From JAGNNV01 sp031412915 (lineage in GTDB: Bacteria; Acidobacteriota; Vicinamibacteria; Fen-336; JAGNNV01), in assembly GCA_031412915.1 (NCBI GenBank), contig JANODX010000096.1:1-64000 (forward strand): a stretch of 64,000 nt of DNA, read 5' to 3'. A program made the position numbers and the translations under genes. Below are positions 8,147-16,257 of this stretch, piece after piece (the first letter of the stretch is position 1; the number at the start of each line of letters is the position of its first letter). Below the pieces are notes generated by a model. That model saw nothing but the letters and a program-made list of their open reading frames with translations, was not told the DNA's origin and did not search any database.

Positions 8147-9820
8147 ATGGCCTCAGATATCGCAATCGCGCAACAAGCCAAGCTCAAGCGCGTCAACGAA
8201 GTCGCGGCTACCTTGGGCATCCCCGAGGAGCACCTCGAGCCCTACGGCCACTACAAGGCCAAGGTCTCGCTGTCGTATGGCGAAAGCCTGGCGAACCGGC
8301 CGGACGGCAAGCTCATCCTGGTCACCGCGATCAGCCCCACCCCCGCGGGCGAGGGCAAGACCACGACCACGGTCGGCCTCGGCGATGCCCTGAACCGGAT
8401 CGGCAAGAAGGCGATCATCTGCCTGCGCGAACCCTCGCTCGGTCCGGTGTTCGGCATGAAGGGCGGAGCGGCCGGCGGCGGCTACGCCCAGGTCGTGCCG
8501 ATGGAAGACATCAACCTGCACTTCACCGGAGACTTCGGGGCCATTGCCCTCGCCAACAACCTGCTGGCCGCCATGCTGGACAATCACATCCACCACGGCA
8601 ACGAGCTCGGGATCGACGTGCGCCGCATCGCCTGGAAGCGCGTGGTCGACATGAACGACCGCGCCCTGCGCGAGATCGTGGCCTCCCTCGGCGGCTCCGG
8701 AAACGGCTACCCGCGCCAGGACGGCTTCGACATCGTGGTCGCCTCCGAGGTGATGGCGATCTTCTGTCTCGCCACCTCGCTCAAGAACCTGAAGGAACGC
8801 CTGGGAAACATCGTGGTCGGTTACACCCGCGATCAGAAGCCGGTGCGCGCCCGCGATCTCAAGGCCCATGGCGCTATGACCGTGCTGCTCAAGGACGCGC
8901 TCGCGCCCAACCTGGTGCAGACCCTGGAAAACACCCCGGCCTTCATCCACGGCGGTCCGTTCGCCAACATCGCCCACGGCTGCAACTCGGTCATCGCCAC
9001 CAAGACCGCGCTGAAGCTCGCCGACTACGTGGTCACCGAAGCCGGCTTCGGCGCGGACCTGGGCGCCGAGAAGTTCGTCGATATCAAGTGTCGCAAGAGC
9101 GGCCTGCGTCCCTCCGCAGTGGTCCTCGTCGCCACCATCCGCGCGCTCAAGTATCACGGCGGCGTCGACGTCAAGGAACTGGGCACGGAGAACCTCGGGG
9201 CCCTCCAAAAGGGAATGGCCAACCTCGAACGCCACGTGAACAACATCCGCGAGGCCTTCGGCCTGCCCTGCGTCGTAGCCATCAACCGCTTCACTGCCGA
9301 CACTCCCGCGGAGGTCGAACTGCTGAAGAGCAAGATGGGTGTCTTGAATGTGCCGGTGGTCCTGGCCACGCACTGGGCGGACGGCGGGGCGGGCGCCACC
9401 GACGTGGCGCGCGCCGTGGTCGACATCATCGATCGCGGAAAGAACGACTTCAAGTTCGTGTACGAGGATTCGGCCACCCTGTGGGAGAAGATCACCGCCA
9501 TCGCCACCAAGGTGTACGGTGCTTCCGAGGTCAGCGCGGACAGCAAGGTGCGCGGGCAGATCAAGAAGCTTCAGGAAGCGGGGTACGGCCACTATCCGGT
9601 GTGCGTGGCCAAGACCCAGTATTCGTTTTCCACCGATGCCAGCCTCCGCAACGCCCCCTCCGGACATGTGATCAACATCCGCGAGGTTCGTCTGGCCGCG
9701 GGCGCCGAGTTCATCGTCATGGTCTGCGGCGACATCATGACCATGCCCGGGCTTCCCAAGGTTCCCTCCGCGGAGAAGATCGATCTCGACGACAACGGCA
9801 AGGTAGTGGGTTTGTTCTAG
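8147..9820 (+). CDS. fhs: Formate--tetrahydrofolate ligase
   Basis: A 557-residue enzyme, the usual length for the family. It joins formate to tetrahydrofolate with ATP to give 10-formyl-THF; the reaction is reversible. The nucleotide-binding loop TPAGEGKTTTTVGLGDAL, EPSLGPVFGMKGGAAGGGYAQV, NIAHGCNS and FGADLGAEKF are all conserved. ATG at 8147 is preceded by AAAGGTGG. It is the first gene of a tight same-strand cluster whose other members are an oxalate/formate antiporter, oxalyl-CoA decarboxylase and formyl-CoA transferase, so its formate probably comes from oxalate. No folD or fchA gene is nearby. Confidence 0.97.
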   Translation: MASDIAIAQQAKLKRVNEVAATLGIPEEHLEPYGHYKAKVSLSYGESLANRPDGKLILVTAISPTPAGEGKTTTTVGLGDALNRIGKKAIICLREPSLGPVFGMKGGAAGGGYAQVVPMEDINLHFTGDFGAIALANNLLAAMLDNHIHHGNELGIDVRRIAWKRVVDMNDRALREIVASLGGSGNGYPRQDGFDIVVASEVMAIFCLATSLKNLKERLGNIVVGYTRDQKPVRARDLKAHGAMTVLLKDALAPNLVQTLENTPAFIHGGPFANIAHGCNSVIATKTALKLADYVVTEAGFGADLGAEKFVDIKCRKSGLRPSAVVLVATIRALKYHGGVDVKELGTENLGALQKGMANLERHVNNIREAFGLPCVVAINRFTADTPAEVELLKSKMGVLNVPVVLATHWADGGAGATDVARAVVDIIDRGKNDFKFVYEDSATLWEKITAIATKVYGASEVSADSKVRGQIKKLQEAGYGHYPVCVAKTQYSFSTDASLRNAPSGHVINIREVRLAAGAEFIVMVCGDIMTMPGLPKVPSAEKIDLDDNGKVVGLF

Positions 9821-9829
9821 GGAGGTCCC

Positions 9830-11128
9830 ATGGCAACCGAGTCCACCACCCCGACCGATCTCGCCACCGAAACCTACGGTCCCCTCGTGGGGAATCGGTG
9901 GATTCAACTGGCCGCCGGGGTCGTGGCCATGGTCGTCATATCGAACTTTCAGTACGCCTTCACTCTGTTCACTCCCGGGTTGAAGGAGACCTTCGCGAAC
10001 GTCCCGTACGCGGACCTCGCACTCATCTACACCCTCTTCATCCTCTTCGAGACCTGGCCGCTGCCGCTCGCCGGGTACTTCATCGACAAGTTCGGGATCC
10101 GCAACCTGATGCTGATCGGGTCCGTGCTCATCTTCCTGGGCTGGACGCTCGGCGGCACCATGGCGACCACGGTCTTTCACCTGTACATCTGCTACGGCGT
10201 TCTCGCCGGCACGGGCGCCGGGATCATCTACATCTCCACGGTGGCGAACGCGGTCAAGTGGTTTCCGGACAGGCGGGGCCTCGCAGCCGGCCTGACCGCC
10301 GCGGGATTCGGGGGCGGCTCGGCGCTCACCCTGATCCCGATCAGCGCGACCATCGCCTCCCAGGGCTGGGCCGGGGCCATGACCAGCTGGGGCATTGGTC
10401 AGGGCATCGTGGCCGTGGCTATGGCCATGATCCTGCGACATCCCCCCAAGGGCTGGCTGCCCAAGGACTGGGTGCAGCCGAAGGCGGTCGCGCAAACCCG
10501 GCTGGAGTTCACTCCGAGGCAGATGATGGGACAGAAGGAGTTCTACGTCATGTACTTCATGTTCCTCATGGTCTGCACCGGGGGGCTGATGACCACCGGC
10601 AACATGTCCCAGATCGCCAAGTCTCTCAACGTGTACGACGCGACGTTCATGGGCATCGCTATCGTCCCCTTCACCGCGACCGTGGCCGGGGTGATGAACG
10701 CGGTGGCCCGGGTGGTGTGGGGGGCGATCTCGGACCGGTTCGGCCGGGAGTACACCATGGCCTTCGCCTTCGCCCTCGAAGGCGTGCTCATCTTCATGAT
10801 GACTCAGATCTCGGGGAATCCGATCGCGTTCATGATCCTGATGCCCTTCGTCTTCCTGGCCTGGGGCGAGATCTATGCCCTGTTCTCGGCCATGACCGGC
10901 GACGTGTTCGGACCGAAGAACGCGTCGGGCAACTACGGCATCCTGTACACCGCCAAAGGCCTCGCCTCGATCATGGCCGGCTGGGGTGCGGCCGCGGTGG
11001 CGGCGGTGTACGCGGGCTCCTTCAGCGTGCCGTACTACATCGCGGCCGTGTTCGACGTCGTCTCGGCGGTCCTGGCCCTGTGGGTGCTGCGCCCCATCGT
11101 GCGGAAGAGGATCGCCGGGGAAGCCTAG
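9830..11128 (+). CDS. oxlT: OxlT-like MFS oxalate/formate antiporter (OFA family)
   Basis: A 432-residue, 12-helix major facilitator of the oxalate:formate antiporter family. Expected role: import of oxalate dianion in exchange for formate at the inner membrane, which can generate proton-motive force. Supporting marks are GTGAGIIYISTVANAVKWFPDRRGLAAGLTAAGFGGGSA, the loop AISDRFGRE, and a lysine in the late helix segment ILYTAKGLAS, equivalent to the substrate-binding lysine of OxlT. A GGGAGG site precedes the ATG by few bases, nine bases after fhs. Substrate is inferred mainly from neighbours oxc and frc; OFA members also carry other acids. Confidence 0.85.
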   Translation: MATESTTPTDLATETYGPLVGNRWIQLAAGVVAMVVISNFQYAFTLFTPGLKETFANVPYADLALIYTLFILFETWPLPLAGYFIDKFGIRNLMLIGSVLIFLGWTLGGTMATTVFHLYICYGVLAGTGAGIIYISTVANAVKWFPDRRGLAAGLTAAGFGGGSALTLIPISATIASQGWAGAMTSWGIGQGIVAVAMAMILRHPPKGWLPKDWVQPKAVAQTRLEFTPRQMMGQKEFYVMYFMFLMVCTGGLMTTGNMSQIAKSLNVYDATFMGIAIVPFTATVAGVMNAVARVVWGAISDRFGREYTMAFAFALEGVLIFMMTQISGNPIAFMILMPFVFLAWGEIYALFSAMTGDVFGPKNASGNYGILYTAKGLASIMAGWGAAAVAAVYAGSFSVPYYIAAVFDVVSAVLALWVLRPIVRKRIAGEA

Positions 11129-11190
11129 GTAGACTCTCCGCCCCGCGACGGACGGACACCATCGTCGCCCCAAGACCAAGAAAGGACGCC

Positions 11191-12951
11191 ATGGGCCCGA
11201 ACGAGCCTGAGAATCCGACCGATGCGCCACCGGTTGACACGACCGACGGTTTTCACCTGGTCATCGATGCGCTGAAGCTCAACGGCATCGACACCATCTA
11301 CGGCTTGCCCGGCATTCCGATCACCGACCTGACGCGGAAGGCGCAGGCGGCCGGAATGCGCGTCATCTCGTTCCGCCACGAGCAGAACGCCGGCAACGCC
11401 GCCGCGATCGCCGGCTTCATGACGCAGAAGCCCGGCATCTGCCTGACCGTGTCGGCGCCGGGGTTCCTCAACGGCCTGACCGCGGTCGCGAACGCCACCA
11501 CCAATTGTTTCCCGATGATCCTGATCAGCGGCTCCTCAGAGCGCGAGATCGTCGACCTGCAGCAGGGCGACTACGAGGAAATGGACCAGCTCGCGATCGC
11601 CAAGCCCCTGGCCAAGGCGGCATTCCGCGTACTGCACGCCGAAGACATCGGGATAGGCATCGCGCGGGCGATCCGCGCTTCGGTTTCGGGGCGCCCCGGC
11701 GGCGTCTATCTCGACCTGCCGGCAAGGCTTTTCGGCCAAATGATGGATGCGGCTTTGGGTAAGAGCTCGCTGATCAAGGTCGTCGACCCGGCACCCCGCC
11801 AGCTTCCCGCACCGGATGCGGTCCAGCGAGCACTCGACCTGCTGAAGAAGGCGAAGCGCCCCGTGATCGTGCTTGGCAAGGGCGCCGCCTACGCGCAGGC
11901 CGATGCGGACATCCGCGCCCTGGTCGAGCGCACCGGCATCCCATATCTGCCCATGTCGATGGCCAAGGGGCTGCTCCCGGACACCCACGAGCAGTCAGCC
12001 TCGGCGGCGCGCTCGTTCGTGCTGCCCGAAGCCGATGTGGTGATGGTCATCGGTGCGCGCCTCAACTGGCTGCTCGGTCACGGCAAGGGCAAGACGTGGG
12101 GCGGCAAGGGTTCCAAGGACTGGGGCGGCCAGAGGTTCATCCAGATCGACATCTCGCCCCAGGAAGCGGACAGCAACGTGCGCATCGAGGCGCCCCTGGT
12201 CGGCGACATCGGCTCGTGTGTTTCGGCCCTCCTCCAGGCAATCGATGCCACGGCGGGCGGCCGTTGGCCCAAACCTCCCGCCGAATGGACGAGTGCTATC
12301 GCCCTTCGAAAGAACAAGAACATCGCGAAGATGGCCGAAACACTTCTGAAGAATCCACAGCCGATGAATTTTCACAGCGCGCTCAACGTCGTGCGTGACA
12401 TCGTCAAGGCCAATCCGGACGCGATCCTGGTCAACGAAGGGGCGAACGCGCTCGACTTCACGCGCAGCATCGTCGACATGTACAAGCCGCGCAAGCGCCT
12501 CGATGTCGGCACCTGGGGCATCATGGGGATCGGGATGGGCTTCGCGGTGGCCGCGGCGGTGGTGAGCGGCGAGCCGGTGATCGCCATCGAAGGCGACAGC
12601 GCGTTCGGCTTCTCCGGGATGGAGGTGGAGACGATCTGCCGCTACAACCTGCCGGTCTGCGTCGTGGTCATGAACAACAACGGCGTCTACGGCGGCACCG
12701 ACCAGAATCCCGCCGGCGGCCCTGACGTGGCGCCGACGGTATTCGTCAAGGGCGCGCGTTACGACAAGCTGATCGAGGCATTCGGCGGCAAGGGCGTCCA
12801 GGCCACGACGCCTCTCGAGTTGAAGAACGCGATGGAAGAAGCGATCCGCTCGCGGAAGCCGACCCTGATCAACGCGGTGATCGACGAAGCGGCCGGCACC
12901 GAGAGCGGCCGGATCACGAGCCTGAACCCGCAAAGCGCGAAGAAGGCCTGA
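11191..12951 (+). CDS. oxc: Oxalyl-CoA decarboxylase
   Basis: A 586-residue thiamine-diphosphate enzyme turning oxalyl-CoA into formyl-CoA and CO2. The N-terminal catalytic glutamate region is SFRHEQNAGNAAAIAG. The ThDP-binding segment GDSAFGFSGMEVETIC, then NLPVCVVVMNNNGVYGG, is the characteristic form in oxalyl-CoA decarboxylase. The C-terminus LINAVIDEAAGTESGRI also fits. I chose ATG at 11191, preceded by AAAGGA, although the frame is open far upstream through antisense-free shadow. It lies 62 bases after the antiporter and 30 before frc. Confidence 0.96.
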   Translation: MGPNEPENPTDAPPVDTTDGFHLVIDALKLNGIDTIYGLPGIPITDLTRKAQAAGMRVISFRHEQNAGNAAAIAGFMTQKPGICLTVSAPGFLNGLTAVANATTNCFPMILISGSSEREIVDLQQGDYEEMDQLAIAKPLAKAAFRVLHAEDIGIGIARAIRASVSGRPGGVYLDLPARLFGQMMDAALGKSSLIKVVDPAPRQLPAPDAVQRALDLLKKAKRPVIVLGKGAAYAQADADIRALVERTGIPYLPMSMAKGLLPDTHEQSASAARSFVLPEADVVMVIGARLNWLLGHGKGKTWGGKGSKDWGGQRFIQIDISPQEADSNVRIEAPLVGDIGSCVSALLQAIDATAGGRWPKPPAEWTSAIALRKNKNIAKMAETLLKNPQPMNFHSALNVVRDIVKANPDAILVNEGANALDFTRSIVDMYKPRKRLDVGTWGIMGIGMGFAVAAAVVSGEPVIAIEGDSAFGFSGMEVETICRYNLPVCVVVMNNNGVYGGTDQNPAGGPDVAPTVFVKGARYDKLIEAFGGKGVQATTPLELKNAMEEAIRSRKPTLINAVIDEAAGTESGRITSLNPQSAKKA

Positions 12952-12981
12952 CCCTCGACCACGCACCACAGGAGATCTCTG

Positions 12982-14253
12982 ATGGAAGCACTGAAGGACG
13001 TACGAGTCCTCGACATGACCCATGTGCAGGCGGGCCCGACCTGCTCGCAGCTGCTCGCCTGGATGGGCGCCGACGTGATCAAGTTCGAGCCCCCGCACGG
13101 CGACGCTACCCGCGGACAGTTGCGCGATGTGCCGGGTGCTGACAGTCTGTACTTCACCATGCTGAACTGCAACAAGCGCTCCATCACCGTGAACATGAAG
13201 ACGGCCGAGGGCCGGGCGGTGTTCGTGGACCTGATCAAGACCTGCGACATCATCATGGAGAACTTCGGCCCCGGCGTGCTCGACCGGTTGGGCTTCCCCT
13301 GGGACAAGGTTCACGAGATCAACCCGCGCATCGTGATGGGCTCGATCAAGGGCTTCGGTTCGACCGGCCCCTATGCGGACTTCAAGGCCTATGAAAACGT
13401 CGCGCAGGCCATGGGCGGGGCCATGAGCACCACCGGCGTGCCCGAGGGCGCTCCCTTCGTGACTGGCGCGCAGATTGGCGACTCCGGCACCGGGCTCCAC
13501 CTGGCCGTCGGCCTGCTGGCCGCGCTGCATCAGGCGCGGCGCAGCGGAGAGGGCCAGTATGTCGAAGTGGCGATGATGGATGGGGTCATGAACCTGTGCC
13601 GGGTGAAGTTCCGAGATCATCAGCGGCTCACCCGTCAGGCGCTTTCCGAGTATTCGGTGCCGACCTACACGGGCATGGGCGAAGTCCCGCGTGCCGGCAA
13701 CGATTCCGGCGGCGGCCAGCTCGGCAACGCCATCCACTGCAAACCGCACGGCGCCAACGACTGGCTGTACGTGGTGGTCCAGGAGGCGGTGTGGGACGCT
13801 CTGGCCCGGCGCATCGGGCCGGATGTGCATATGCCTGACCTCGTCAACGATCCGCGGCTGCACGCGATCGGCGAGCGCCGGAAGAACCAGGCACTGCTGT
13901 GGACCCTGCTCACCAAGTTCGCCGAGAACTACACCAAGCGCGAACTCATGGCCGTGCTGAACGACATCGATGTCCCGTGCGGCCCCATCATGTCGACCGA
14001 GGATCTGGCCACCGACGAGCACATCCGCGGCCGGCAGATGTATGTCGAACTCGACCACCCGCAACGGGGCGCCTGGTACAACGTGGGCATGCCGATCAAG
14101 CTGTCGGCCTCGCCCGCGAAGATCAAGCGTTCACCCCTGCTGGGCGAGCATACGGATGAGGTGCTCAGGGACGTCCTCGGGTATGACGAGGCGAAGGTCG
14201 GCGCGCTGAAGGCGGCGGGTGCTTTCTCCAATCCTCCAAAGTCCAAGGCTTGA
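12982..14253 (+). CDS. frc: Formyl-CoA:oxalate CoA-transferase
   Basis: A 423-residue class III CoA-transferase that passes CoA from formyl-CoA to oxalate, giving formate and oxalyl-CoA. Highly characteristic segments are VLDMTHVQAGPTCSQLL, DSLYFTMLNCNKRSITVNMKT, ENFGPGVLDRLGF and IGDSGTGLHLAVG; the aspartate at residue 167 of the last is the catalytic one that forms acyl anhydrides. Length and C-terminal LLGEHTDEVL match the family. AGGAG lies seven bases before the ATG. Together with oxc it forms the core oxalate decarboxylation cycle. Confidence 0.95.
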   Translation: MEALKDVRVLDMTHVQAGPTCSQLLAWMGADVIKFEPPHGDATRGQLRDVPGADSLYFTMLNCNKRSITVNMKTAEGRAVFVDLIKTCDIIMENFGPGVLDRLGFPWDKVHEINPRIVMGSIKGFGSTGPYADFKAYENVAQAMGGAMSTTGVPEGAPFVTGAQIGDSGTGLHLAVGLLAALHQARRSGEGQYVEVAMMDGVMNLCRVKFRDHQRLTRQALSEYSVPTYTGMGEVPRAGNDSGGGQLGNAIHCKPHGANDWLYVVVQEAVWDALARRIGPDVHMPDLVNDPRLHAIGERRKNQALLWTLLTKFAENYTKRELMAVLNDIDVPCGPIMSTEDLATDEHIRGRQMYVELDHPQRGAWYNVGMPIKLSASPAKIKRSPLLGEHTDEVLRDVLGYDEAKVGALKAAGAFSNPPKSKA

Positions 14254-14272
14254 AACTCCAGAGAGACTCGAC

Positions 14273-15193
14273 ATGAAGATCGCCATCATCGGCCAGCAGG
14301 ACTTCGGCAAGGCGGTGCTGGAGGCGTTCCTCAAGCGCGGGGACACGGTCACTGCCGTCTTCTGCGCGCCCGAGAAAGAAGGCGCCAGGCCCGATTCGCT
14401 GCGCGTGGCCGCGCAGGAAGCCGGACTCACGCTCCATCAGTTCAAGTCGCTGCGCGCGCCCGAGGCGGCGGCGGCGATGCGGGACGCGGACGCCGAAATC
14501 GGCATCATGGCCTTCGTCCTGCAGTTCGCGCCGCCGGAGTTCGTGGCCCTCCCGAAGCACGGCACCATCCAGTTCCATCCGTCCCTGCTGCCGAAATACC
14601 GCGGGCCTTCATCGATCAACTGGCCGATCACGATGGGCGAAACCGAGACCGGCCTGACCATATTCCGCCCGACCGATGGTCTGGACGAGGGCGCCATCAT
14701 CCTGCAGGTGCGGACGCCGGTAGGCGAGGATGACACTCTGGGCACCGTGTACTTCAATCGGCTGTTCGGCATGGGCGTCACCGCGATGATCGAGGCCGCC
14801 GATCTGGTGGTTTTGGGGAAGCACCAGGAAGTCATCCAGGACGAGGAACAGGCCTCCTACGAAGGCTGGTTCCGCGAAGCCGAAGCGAAGGTCAACTGGG
14901 CCAATCACGCCCGCGCGATCCACAACCTGATCCGGGGGTGCGACCCCGCCCCGGGTGCCTGGACCACGCTTTCCGGCGTGAAGCTGCAGCTCTTCGACAG
15001 CAGGAGAGAACTCGTGCGCACGTTCGGCGCGGTCAAGGGCAAGATCGGAGAGGTCGTCGAGGTCGGCGGCGGCAAGATGGTCATCGCCGCGCAGGGCGGC
15101 CGGATCCATGTCGGCAAGGCCAAGCTGGGCGACGGCAAGAAGGTCGCCGCGGATGCGGCGGGTGTTCCGGTGGGAACCATCCTCGGCACTTGA
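14273..15193 (+). CDS. Stand-alone formyltransferase, 10-formyl-THF dehydrogenase N-domain type
   Basis: 306 residues. The N-terminal formyl-transferase fold has the catalytic histidine at residue 102 (FHPSLLPKYRG) and aspartate at 138 (DGLDEGAI). The following domain (YEGWFREAEAKVNW.. HNLIRGCDPAPGAWT) matches the hydrolase half of ALDH1L-type 10-formyl-THF dehydrogenase more closely than Met-tRNA formyltransferase. Two residues before the histidine, where Met-tRNA formyltransferase has Asn and the dehydrogenase has Ile, this protein has Gln (100). It lacks the acyl-carrier and aldehyde dehydrogenase domains. Position as last gene of the oxalate operon, 19 bases after frc, suggests it acts on 10-formyl-THF or formyl-CoA. 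It could be a hydrolase, or a formyl carrier between CoA and THF. Confidence 0.85.
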   Translation: MKIAIIGQQDFGKAVLEAFLKRGDTVTAVFCAPEKEGARPDSLRVAAQEAGLTLHQFKSLRAPEAAAAMRDADAEIGIMAFVLQFAPPEFVALPKHGTIQFHPSLLPKYRGPSSINWPITMGETETGLTIFRPTDGLDEGAIILQVRTPVGEDDTLGTVYFNRLFGMGVTAMIEAADLVVLGKHQEVIQDEEQASYEGWFREAEAKVNWANHARAIHNLIRGCDPAPGAWTTLSGVKLQLFDSRRELVRTFGAVKGKIGEVVEVGGGKMVIAAQGGRIHVGKAKLGDGKKVAADAAGVPVGTILGT

Positions 15194-15233
15194 GACGCGG
15201 GGGGGCGGGGGCAGCGGCCCGAGGCGGAGGGCG

Positions 15234-16154
15234 CTACTTGATGTCTTTCAGTTGCTCGATGACCGTCCTGGCCTTTTCGGCGTACTGGCCCGCGGGGTCG
15301 ATTTCCAGGGCCCTGTGCATGTCGGCCCTGGCTTCCGGGAGCCGGTTTTCCCGCACGTACGACATGCCCCGCCAATAGTAGGCGTCGCCCATCTTGTCAT
15401 TCTTGGCGATGGCCTTCGTGAAGTAGGCGATGGCGTTCAGCATGTCGGAGTTGCGGAGGAAGGCGATGGCCACGTTGAAATAGCCGTCGGAGTTCTTTAC
15501 GGCCGCGTCGTCGATGCCGCCCAGAAGCTCCATCGCCTTCTCGGTGAAGCCGGCGTCGAGTGCCGTCTGCGCGGCCGCGAACCGGAGTTCCATCCGCCCA
15601 GGGTCACCGGCCATGGACTTCTCCAGGTATTCGATCGCCTTGGCGTTGTTCTTTTCACCGGCATAGGTCCGGGCCAGCCTGGGGAAGACTTGCGGGCCGA
15701 GTTCCGGCTGGATGGCGAGGACCTTCTCGTAGCTCTCCCGAGCAAGGGCCCAATTCCCGGCCGCGAACGCCTCGTCGCCGGCCTTCACCGCGGCCAGAAG
15801 CTCCGGAGGCGGGCCGGTCAGCTTGTCGAGGGTGACATTCACCGGCGGCTGGCGCACCTCCTGGCTTGCCATGTTCACCGGGACGGCCTGCCCGGCGAAG
15901 CCCTTGGCGCTCACTTCGATCTTCCAGTTGCACACGGTAAGACCCAGATAGGACCAGTTGCCCTTCTTGTCGGTCGTGACCGTGGGCCCGCCGCCCTTGG
16001 TGGCGCATTCGAGCTTCACGGTCGCGTCCGGGATGGGCTTTCCGTCGGCATCGACTACCTTGCCGGCCAGGCGACCGATTCCCTTCCAGTCCTGGGCCGG
16101 AAGGGGCGTGGCCAGAGCGACGGCGGCAACCGCGACAAGAAATCGCTGTTTCAT
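15234..16154 (-). CDS. Exported carboxypeptidase-regulatory-like / TPR protein
   Basis: 306 residues with a signal peptide (MKQRFLVAVAAVALATPLPAQ). A carboxypeptidase-regulatory-like beta domain follows at about 30-110 (GKVVDADGKPIPDATVKL.. KGFAGQAVPVNM), then several TPR helices to the C-terminus (GNWALARESYEKVLAIQPE, NNAKAIEYLEKSM, DAYYWRGMSYVRENRLPEARADMHRALEIDP). It is likely a periplasmic or surface scaffold. A start 18 bases upstream is possible; neither start has a strong ribosome site. It lies downstream of a TonB-dependent receptor with the same type of N-terminal domain, separated by a terminator-like hairpin. Confidence 0.8.
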   Translation of the reverse strand: MKQRFLVAVAAVALATPLPAQDWKGIGRLAGKVVDADGKPIPDATVKLECATKGGGPTVTTDKKGNWSYLGLTVCNWKIEVSAKGFAGQAVPVNMASQEVRQPPVNVTLDKLTGPPPELLAAVKAGDEAFAAGNWALARESYEKVLAIQPELGPQVFPRLARTYAGEKNNAKAIEYLEKSMAGDPGRMELRFAAAQTALDAGFTEKAMELLGGIDDAAVKNSDGYFNVAIAFLRNSDMLNAIAYFTKAIAKNDKMGDAYYWRGMSYVRENRLPEARADMHRALEIDPAGQYAEKARTVIEQLKDIK

Positions 16155-16207
16155 GCAAACGATTCTAGCCATGAAACCGCGGGGGGGCTCCTGCCTCCTG
16201 AACAACC

Positions 16208-16233
16208 CGGGCCGCGGCTTCGGCCGCGGCCCG
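16208..16233 (-). terminator. Strong hairpin after the TonB receptor gene
   Basis: An 11-bp perfect stem (GGGCCGCGGC paired with GCCGCGGCCC plus one outer pair) closing a four-base loop. On the minus strand it is followed by GGGTTGTTC. It lies just past the end of the 16258-19203 gene and probably ends or attenuates its transcript. Confidence 0.6.
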
Positions 16234-16257
16234 AGAGGGTTCATTCTCCGCCTGGAT

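Noticed and set aside
9088..11190. In-frame 5' extension of oxc
   Set aside because: It overlaps fhs and the antiporter in another frame; ATG at 11191 with AAAGGA starts at the family's N-terminus.
8153..11230. 1025-codon open frame antisense to fhs and the antiporter gene
   Set aside because: Its composition is the mirror of high-GC codon use on the other strand; the plus-strand genes carry clear family motifs and ribosome sites.
11995..14064. 689-codon open frame antisense to oxc and frc
   Set aside because: Antisense shadow of two well-recognised genes; histidine/aspartate-rich sequence without any domain.
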